Of a stretch of 5,081 nt of DNA, positions 1-5,081 are shown piece by piece. The notes beneath the pieces were generated by a model that made no database searches, was not told where the DNA came from, and saw only the letters and a list, made by a program, of their open reading frames with translations. Origin of the DNA: Actinomycetota bacterium. GTDB lineage: Bacteria; Actinomycetota; Thermoleophilia; Miltoncostaeales; Miltoncostaeaceae. The position numbers and the translations under genes are program-made. Location of the stretch: the NCBI GenBank assembly GCA_947451735.1, contig CANGAY010000081.1, positions 1-5,081 of the forward strand, in the 5' to 3' direction. The number at the start of each line of letters is the position of its first letter. The stretch's first letter is position 1.

Positions 1-1860
1 CACCCGCACCTGAAGCGTCATCACGCAGCGGGTGGCCGCAGTGCCCGTGCACTGCACCGGCAGTGTCACGCCTCGCTTGGTCAGTCGCACGCCCACGGGC
101 TGGGCACCGCGCAACCCCAGCACCATCGGCGTGGGCGCCACGGCGGGCGCTGCGGGCGTGGGCGCCGGTGTTGCGGGAGCGGGGGTCACCGATGCCAGCG
201 CCGCTGCCAGGTTGAGCCGACCGCCCGTCACCGTCTTTCCCGCCAGCGACGGCGTCGGGGTGGCAGTGGAGAGCAGCGCGTGCTTCACCTGCGCCACGGT
301 CAACTCGGGGTGTGCCGACAGCAGCAGCGCCGCCGCACCGGCCACCTGCGGGCTGGCCATCGAGGTGCCCTGCGCCACCTCATACACCCCCGCAGCGGGC
401 TGGGCGGTGATGCAACTGACGTTGAGGTTGGCCACCTCGAGCAGGCGATCGGGTGCGGTGCGGCTGAACGCGCCGGCGGGCCCGGACACCACGAACCGGA
501 TCTGCACGCCGGCCTGGCCGTCGTAGGCGGTGAGGTCGGCAGTGCTCGGCTGGAAGAACATGTCCGAATCGCCGGTCCACGGGCCGTCCACCGTGGTCCA
601 CGCACCGCTCGGCGCCTTCGCCTGCACCTCATACTGGGTGATGCCGTCGTTCATCCGGATGGCGGCGTCGTACGTGAGCCTGCACGCGGTGCCCGTGAGT
701 GCCGGCAGCCCGGACGGGATGGTGAGCGTGGTGAGCACGTCCTGCCCATCGGGGGTGAGGAGGCCGTTGGTGGCGGCGTACGGCGTGCCGCCAGCGGTGG
801 TGCCGACCTGCCACGTACCGGCGGGCGCCTGCGTCCAACCGTTGAACGCCGCCGTGGAACTCACGTCGAGGTACTGCGTGAACGGGATGTACGCGCTCTC
901 GATGCCCACCCCCGGGGCACCCAGGTCAACGGTGCGGGCGCCGTAGTTCGAGAATGACGCCAGGCGGTTGGCCGCGTCGAGTGCGGCCACGCAGATGACG
1001 TTGGGCAGGTCGATCGCGCAGGGGTACGTCGGCGTGACGTCGTTGTCGTTGGTGTCGTTGCCCGCCGCGAACACGAAGAGAGTGTCAGGGTGCGCTGCCA
1101 CGGCGGCGGTCTCGGCGCTCGACGAGCCGCCAGCGATGCTGGCGTTCACCACGCGTGCGTGCCCGCCGGCCCAGCCGAGCCCATCTGCCACCCATGTATC
1201 GGCGCCCGAGCCCGTCATGTCGAGCGACCGGGCCGCGACGAGCCCCGACCCCCAGGTCACGCCGGTCACGCCGATGCCGTTGTTACCGGCGGCACCGATG
1301 GTGCCCGCCACGTGGCTGCCGTGTCCGTGCTGATCGGCCCACGCCGCCGGATCGGTGCCCGCACCCACGGGCACGAAGTTGCGCGAGAGGTCCGCGCGCA
1401 GGTTGGGCACCAGATCCGGGTGCGTCGGCGAGATGCCGGTGTCGACAACGCCGACATTCACGTTGCCCGTGCCCGTGATGGTGTCCCACGCGGTGGGCGC
1501 GCCCATTGATGTGAGCCCCCACAGGTCGCCGTACAGCGGGTCGTTCGGCACCAAGGCGATATGCGCGGGTATCTGCCGCGCTGCCCAGGCCACGTCGGGG
1601 TCGGCGCGAAGGGTGCTGAGCGCCGCCGCCGTTGATTCCCCATCGGGCAGCGTGACCGTGTGCACACGCGGCACTGCCGTCAGCGCATCGTGGTCCTGCG
1701 CGTCGACGCTCGCGAATACCTGCGCGCGTTCGGCGGCAGAGGTGCCCGGATCGAAGCGCACCACGACCGTGGACGGCGCGTCCACGCGCACGCGCCCCCC
1801 GGCGAGCGCCGTCGCAGGGGCAAGCGCAAGAAGGGCGATGGCGGCGGCGCGCAGGTGCAC
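1..1860 (-). CDS. Secreted subtilisin-like (S8) serine protease, 3' end outside window
   Basis: The frame is open for 620 codons from a GTG at 1860 to the window edge, so the C-terminus is missing. Residues 1-20 look like a Sec signal peptide: one Arg, a hydrophobic Ala/Leu core, and an ALA|GG cleavage site. Residues about 28-95 resemble the propeptide of fervidolysin-like subtilases, followed by a 'PNDPLYGDLWGL' linker. The catalytic domain shows Asp140 (VVDTG), His180 (HGSHVAG), oxyanion Asn268 (AAGND) and Ser500 (GTSMASP), so the triad is complete. Cys281 and Cys290 could form a disulfide. About 165 residues (roughly 326-490) are inserted between the 'GAPGVGIESAY' strand and the Ser motif. 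This insert looks like a beta-sandwich, with Cys393 and Cys483 near its end. A Pro/Ala/Thr linker (559-578) leads to a beta segment with Cys604 and Cys612. Probable role: extracellular protein degradation; the substrate is unknown. The start is uncertain because no Shine-Dalgarno motif precedes 1860. A GTG at 1881 is the alternative, but it falls in the tip of a hairpin and gives a less typical signal peptide. Confidence 0.93.
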   Translation of the reverse strand, partial: MHLRAAAIALLALAPATALAGGRVRVDAPSTVVVRFDPGTSAAERAQVFASVDAQDHDALTAVPRVHTVTLPDGESTAAALSTLRADPDVAWAARQIPAHIALVPNDPLYGDLWGLTSMGAPTAWDTITGTGNVNVGVVDTGISPTHPDLVPNLRADLSRNFVPVGAGTDPAAWADQHGHGSHVAGTIGAAGNNGIGVTGVTWGSGLVAARSLDMTGSGADTWVADGLGWAGGHARVVNASIAGGSSSAETAAVAAHPDTLFVFAAGNDTNDNDVTPTYPCAIDLPNVICVAALDAANRLASFSNYGARTVDLGAPGVGIESAYIPFTQYLDVSSTAAFNGWTQAPAGTWQVGTTAGGTPYAATNGLLTPDGQDVLTTLTIPSGLPALTGTACRLTYDAAIRMNDGITQYEVQAKAPSGAWTTVDGPWTGDSDMFFQPSTADLTAYDGQAGVQIRFVVSGPAGAFSRTAPDRLLEVANLNVSCITAQPAAGVYEVAQGTSMASPQVAGAAALLLSAHPELTVAQVKHALLSTATPTPSLAGKTVTGGRLNLAAALASVTPAPATPAPTPAAPAVAPTPMVLGLRGAQPVGVRLTKRGVTLPVQCTGTAATRCVMTLQVRV

Positions 1861-1863
1861 GGG

Positions 1864-1891
1864 GGCACCGTACCGGCCCACGGGCCGGTGC

Positions 1892-1892
<1 letters not shown>
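1864..1892 (-). terminator. GC-rich hairpin at the prs stop / protease start; possible weak terminator or attenuator
   Basis: An 8-bp inverted repeat, ACCGGCCC (1872-1879) and its complement (1882-1889), has only 2 nt between its arms, so the RNA would form about 7 bp with a 4-nt loop. The flanking GGC/GCC (1864-1866 with 1890-1892) can extend it across a bulge. It begins at the last base of the prs stop codon and ends 3 nt before the protease GTG at 1860. No U-tract follows in the direction of transcription, so classic intrinsic termination is doubtful. It could instead reduce read-through or mask translation signals. The structure is seen in the sequence; the function is inferred. Confidence 0.4.
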
Positions 1893-2893
<1,001 letters not shown>

Positions 2894-2895
2894 GC

Positions 2896-4284
2896 TCAGT
2901 GCGCTCCGGAATCGTCGGCGGCGGCCTTCTTGGCCTTCGCCTCGGCCTTGTCGGTGAACCCTTCGATGTTCTGCTGGCGGGCGCGTGCGATGCCCAACGC
3001 GCCCTCGGGCACGTCGCCCGTGATTATGGAGCCTGCCCCGGTCATCGCCCGGTCGCCGATGGTGACGGGCGCAACCAGCACGCAGTCGCTGCCGGTCTTC
3101 ACGCCGCTGCCCACCGTGGTGCGGTGCTTGCGGAATCCGTCGTAGTTGGCGGTGATGTTGCCCGCACCGATGTTGGTGTCGCTGCCCACCTCGGCGTCGC
3201 CGATGTACGACAGGTGCGGCACCTTGCTCTTCTCGCCCAGCGTGGTGTTCTTCATCTCCACGTAGGTGCCGGCCTTGCTGCCGTCGGCCATGGTGACCCC
3301 CGGGCGTAGGTAGGCGAACGGCCCCACCTGGCACCGGTTGCCGATGACGCTGGAGAGCACATGGGCGCTCACCACCGTGGTGTCGTCCCCCACCGTGGCG
3401 TCAACCATCACCACGTCGGGGCCGATGGTGCAGGCCTCGCCGATGGCGGTGGCGCCGCGCAGCACGGTGCCGGGCCACAGCACGGTGTCCTGCCCCACGG
3501 TCACGCCGGCATCAACCAGCACGCGCGATGGGTCGGGCATCGACACGCCGCCAACCATCAGCGCGGTGCGCAGGCGATCCTGAATAGCCGCCTCGCACTC
3601 GGCCAGATGCACGCGGGTGTTGACCCCCTGCACCACGCTGGCGTCGGGTGCCACCAGCGCACCCACCTCGCCCTCGATCAGCGTGAGGGCATCCGGCAGG
3701 TACAACTCGCCCTGCGCGTTGTCGGCGGTCACCTTGCCCAGCGCCTCTGCCAGCGCGGCACGGTTGAAGGCGAAGAGCCCCGCGTTGATCTCGCGGATCT
3801 CCAGCTCATCGGGGTGGGCGTCCTTGGCCTCCACCACCCGCACGCCGTGGTGGTCGCGCACCACGCGCCCGTATGCGCCGCCATCGGGGAGGATGGCCGT
3901 GACCATGGTGGCGGCGCGGCCGCTGTGCACGTGGTCGCTGATGAGGGCGTCAACCAGCGCCGGGTCGACCAGCGGGGTGTCGCCGCACGTCACCACCACG
4001 GTGTCCACCGAGGGGTCGAGCACCTCGAGGCCGATGCGCGTGGCGCCACCCGTGCCGTCGCGCACCTCCTGCAGGCCGGTCTGCATGCCGGCGGGCAGCG
4101 AGGGCTTGACCTCCTCGCCCTCGGGCCCCAGCACCACCACGACCTTGTCGGGGTCAACGGCGTGCAGCGCATCGAGCGCCCACAGGATCATGGGCCTGCC
4201 CGCGATGGGGTGCAGGACCTTCGGGAGGCGAGACCGCATGCGGGTTCCGTGACCCGCGGCAAGGACGACTGCGCCGGTGCTCAT
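2896..4284 (-). CDS. glmU: Bifunctional UDP-N-acetylglucosamine pyrophosphorylase / glucosamine-1-phosphate N-acetyltransferase
   Basis: A complete protein of 462 residues, close to the 456 of E. coli GlmU. It acetylates glucosamine 1-phosphate with acetyl-CoA and then joins the product to UTP, making UDP-GlcNAc for peptidoglycan in the cytoplasm. The N-terminal uridyltransferase domain (1 to about 225) has LAAGHGTRM (8-16), PK (21-22), Gln72, GTG (77-79), CGD with metal ligand Asp102, YGR (138-140), Glu152, Asn167 and the second metal ligand Asn222. The C-terminal left-handed beta-helix (about 245-440) keeps the acetyltransferase residues at a constant offset of 6 from E. coli: Arg327, Lys345, His357 (proposed base), Tyr360, Asn371 and Lys386. 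The last 20 residues are a Lys/Ala-rich tail of the kind seen in actinobacterial GlmU. The ATG at 4284 gives the canonical N-terminus. A weak AGG lies 8 nt upstream (4293-4295). The gene begins 23 nt after the tRNA-Gln CCA end and ends 2 nt before prs. Confidence 0.98.
   Translation of the reverse strand: MSTGAVVLAAGHGTRMRSRLPKVLHPIAGRPMILWALDALHAVDPDKVVVVLGPEGEEVKPSLPAGMQTGLQEVRDGTGGATRIGLEVLDPSVDTVVVTCGDTPLVDPALVDALISDHVHSGRAATMVTAILPDGGAYGRVVRDHHGVRVVEAKDAHPDELEIREINAGLFAFNRAALAEALGKVTADNAQGELYLPDALTLIEGEVGALVAPDASVVQGVNTRVHLAECEAAIQDRLRTALMVGGVSMPDPSRVLVDAGVTVGQDTVLWPGTVLRGATAIGEACTIGPDVVMVDATVGDDTTVVSAHVLSSVIGNRCQVGPFAYLRPGVTMADGSKAGTYVEMKNTTLGEKSKVPHLSYIGDAEVGSDTNIGAGNITANYDGFRKHRTTVGSGVKTGSDCVLVAPVTIGDRAMTGAGSIITGDVPEGALGIARARQQNIEGFTDKAEAKAKKAAADDSGAH
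2904..2907 (-). promoter_or_regulatory. Ribosome binding site of prs (GGAG)
   Basis: GGAG on the minus strand lies 10 nt before the ATG at 2893, inside the last codons of glmU. It fixes the prs start and suggests that ribosomes finishing glmU can re-initiate on prs. Confidence 0.65.
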
Positions 4285-4291
4285 CTCGCTG

Positions 4292-4314
4292 GCCTGGTTG
4301 GTTTGCCTGGTTGG
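4292..4314 (-). repeat. 10-bp direct repeat spanning the tRNA-Gln 3' end
   Basis: CCAACCAGGC (minus strand) occurs perfectly at 4305-4314 and again at 4292-4301, 13 nt apart start to start. The first copy contains the last acceptor bases, the discriminator A and the encoded CCA of the tRNA. The second copy lies in the short leader of glmU and supplies its weak AGG ribosome-binding motif. It could be a slippage duplication of the tRNA end, or chance. Confidence 0.7.
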
Positions 4315-4381
4315 GGCGGGAGGATTCGAACCCCCGATCGCGGGACCAAAACCCGCAGCCTTACCGCTTGGCTACGCCCCA
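4308..4381 (-). tRNA. tRNA-Gln, anticodon UUG, CCA encoded
   Basis: A full cloverleaf of 74 nt including CCA. The acceptor stem TGGGGCG (4375-4381) pairs perfectly with CGCCCCA (4312-4318). The D arm is GCC-AAGCGGTAA-GGC. The anticodon stem GCGGG/CCCGC encloses the loop TTTTGGT, which gives anticodon TTG for codon CAA. There is a 4-nt variable loop. The T arm is GGGGG-TTCGAAT-CCTCC with one G-U pair. The discriminator A is at 4311 and CCA at 4310-4308. The U1-A72 pair and the D arm match bacterial tRNA-Gln, including that of E. coli. In species that charge tRNA-Gln through Glu-tRNA(Gln) and GatCAB, U1-A72 is a known recognition element; whether this organism does so cannot be seen here. The gene lies 23 nt before glmU on the same strand, so the tRNA is probably processed from a shared transcript. 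No convincing promoter was found upstream; the best candidate, TATGGT at 4408-4413, lacks a good -35 box. Confidence 0.97.
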
Positions 4382-4385
4382 TTTG

Positions 4386-4399
4386 CCTCCCGCGGGAGG
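4386..4399 (-). repeat. 14-bp perfect palindrome in the tRNA 5' leader
   Basis: CCTCCCG and its exact complement CGGGAGG adjoin without a spacer, ending 4 nt (CAAA) before the tRNA 5' end at 4381. In RNA this would give a 5-bp stem with a CGCG loop directly beside the RNase P cleavage site. It may help present the pre-tRNA for processing, or it may be chance in GC-rich DNA. Confidence 0.55.
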
Positions 4400-4435
4400 A
4401 CCCGGCCACCATACCAACCGCTGCGGCGACCGTAT

Positions 4436-4467
4436 CGGTGCCAGACACCGGCCGGTGTCTGGCACCG
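4436..4467 (-). terminator. Perfect 32-bp palindrome after ilvD, probable transcription terminator
   Basis: Two 16-bp arms (CGGTGCCAGACACCGG and its complement) abut exactly at 4451/4452 with no mismatch. The palindrome begins 26 nt after the ilvD stop codon and ends 54 nt before the tRNA. The RNA would form a stem of about 14 bp, very stable at this GC content. No U-tract follows on the minus strand, but terminators without U-tails are common in actinobacteria. The rest of the 112-nt ilvD-tRNA gap (4382-4493) contains no gene. The palindrome could also be one copy of a dispersed repeat (REP-like) or a binding site for a dimeric protein; one window cannot decide. Confidence 0.65.
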
Positions 4468-4493
4468 CGAGGTGGTGCGGTGAGACGCCTGCG

Positions 4494-5081
4494 CTACAGG
4501 TTTGGGCGGGTGACTGCGCCTTCGCTTGCCGATGACACCAGCGTGGCGTACTTGGCCAGCACGCCAGTGCGGTAGTTGGGCTCGGGTCGCGTCCACGTGG
4601 ACAGGCGCTTCGCGATCTCCTCGTCGGAGAGCTCCACGTTCAGCTCGCGCTTCTCCACGTCGAGCACGATGATGTCGCCCTCGCGGATGGCGGCGATGGG
4701 GCCGCCACGGTAGGCCTCGGGGGCGATGTGCCCCACCATCAGGCCATGGGTGGCCCCGCTGAAGCGGCCGTCGGTGATGAGCGCCACATCGTCGCCGATG
4801 CCCTCGCCCACGATGGCGGCGGTCACATGCAGCATCTCGCGCATGCCCGGGCCACCGGCGGGGCCCTCGTAGCGGATGACCACCACGTCGCCCTCCTTGA
4901 TGGCACCGGCCTTCACCGCGGCGAAGGCCTCCTCCTCGCGGTCGAAGATGCGGGCGGGGCCGCGGTGCAGCAGGCGCTCGTGGCCTGCCAGCTTCACCAC
5001 GGAGCCCTCGGGCGACAGGTTGCCGCGCAGGATCGCCAGGCCACCCGTGGCCTTGAGCGGCGTCTCGATGGGCACCACCAC
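4494..5081 (-). CDS. ilvD: Dihydroxy-acid dehydratase, C-terminal 195 residues (5' end outside window)
   Basis: IlvD removes water from 2,3-dihydroxy-isovalerate and 2,3-dihydroxy-3-methylvalerate to give the keto acids that precede valine, isoleucine, leucine and pantothenate. It is a cytoplasmic iron-sulfur enzyme. This fragment covers the C-terminal beta-barrel domain. Visible motifs (residues of the fragment): [14 protein letters not shown] (20-33), [12 protein letters not shown] (41-52), the [16 protein letters not shown] block (68-83), the second family signature [12 protein letters not shown] (100-111) with Ser108 at the position proposed as catalytic base, GHIAPEA (117-123), and the typical ending [18 protein letters not shown]. 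The family is normally about 550-620 residues, so roughly two thirds, including the Fe-S cysteines, lies beyond 5081. The frame is intact to the TAG at 4494. The GTG codons at the window edge are internal valines and not the start. A palindromic terminator follows, so the gene probably forms a separate unit from tRNA-glmU-prs. Confidence 0.97.
   Translation of the reverse strand: MVVPIETPLKATGGLAILRGNLSPEGSVVKLAGHERLLHRGPARIFDREEEAFAAVKAGAIKEGDVVVIRYEGPAGGPGMREMLHVTAAIVGEGIGDDVALITDGRFSGATHGLMVGHIAPEAYRGGPIAAIREGDIIVLDVEKRELNVELSDEEIAKRLSTWTRPEPNYRTGVLAKYATLVSSASEGAVTRPNL

Noticed and set aside
280..957. Plus-strand open frames opposite the protease (also 32-526, 530-946, 968-1333, 1355-2350)
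   Set aside because: All lie antisense to a continuous 620-codon frame with an intact S8 triad. Their compositions are typical antisense shadows and none shows a recognisable domain.
1879..1881. GTG as the protease start, giving a 627-codon frame to the window edge
   Set aside because: Not excluded: an AGG lies 9 nt upstream. However, the codon falls in the tip of a hairpin, and starting at 1860 gives a more typical compact signal peptide.
2894..3334. N-terminal extension of prs by 147 codons
   Set aside because: The extension overlaps glmU in another frame and encodes low-complexity Arg/His/Gly sequence. Canonical PRPP synthetase begins near the ATG at 2893, which has a GGAG site.
4408..4436. 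Promoter for tRNA-Gln with TATGGT as -10 box
   Set aside because: The -10 is imperfect and the expected -35 position (GATACG) does not match TTGACA; too weak to list as a feature.
3361..4575. Plus-strand open frame of 404 codons opposite glmU and the tRNA
   Set aside because: It is a GC-bias shadow: it lies antisense to the well-supported glmU, crosses the tRNA gene and the palindrome, is rich in His/Arg/Gly/Val without any family motif, and has no ribosome-binding site.
4372..4596. Minus-strand 74-codon frame across the ilvD end and the intergenic palindrome
   Set aside because: It overlaps ilvD in another frame and runs through the palindrome into the tRNA; there is no motif and no ribosome-binding site.

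Overview
This is a high-GC window (about two thirds G+C by eye) in which every gene I can support lies on the minus strand. Read in the direction of transcription, from high to low coordinates, the order is: the 3' part of ilvD (dihydroxy-acid dehydratase), a 112-nt spacer with a perfect 32-bp palindrome, a tRNA-Gln(UUG) gene with an encoded CCA end, glmU, prs, and a secreted subtilisin-family (S8) protease that runs off the low-coordinate edge. High GC, the close glmU-prs pair, and the style of the S8 protease all point to an actinobacterium. The protease has an Ala-rich signal peptide, a Cys pair around the 'NVICVAA' stretch, and a Pro/Ala/Thr linker leading to a Cys-containing beta segment. 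It resembles proteins I associate with Thermoleophilia/Solirubrobacterales, but this is family resemblance recalled from memory and was not searched.

Region by region: 5081-4494 encodes the last 195 residues of IlvD (valine, leucine, isoleucine and pantothenate synthesis). 4493-4382 has no gene. It holds the 32-bp palindrome, best read as the ilvD terminator, and a 14-bp palindrome 4 nt before the tRNA 5' end. 4381-4308 is tRNA-Gln. Its 3' end lies inside a 10-bp direct repeat, and glmU starts 23 nt further on. 4284-2896 is a complete bifunctional GlmU and 2893-1892 a complete class I PRPP synthetase, with only 2 nt between the two genes. 1860-1 is an open frame of exactly 620 codons with no stop inside the window: an exported S8 serine protease with a complete Asp/His/Ser triad and a roughly 165-residue beta-rich domain inserted just before the catalytic Ser.

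glmU and prs belong together as nucleotide-linked precursor genes: UDP-GlcNAc for the cell wall, and PRPP for nucleotides, His and Trp. They look like one transcription unit, probably starting at or above the tRNA. The protease is functionally unrelated and is separated from prs by a GC-rich hairpin spanning the prs stop, so it may be expressed partly independently. The core is ordinary housekeeping DNA, and I see no new defence or mobile system. The points most worth a second look are the domain-inserted protease, the perfect palindrome, and the small structures around the tRNA.
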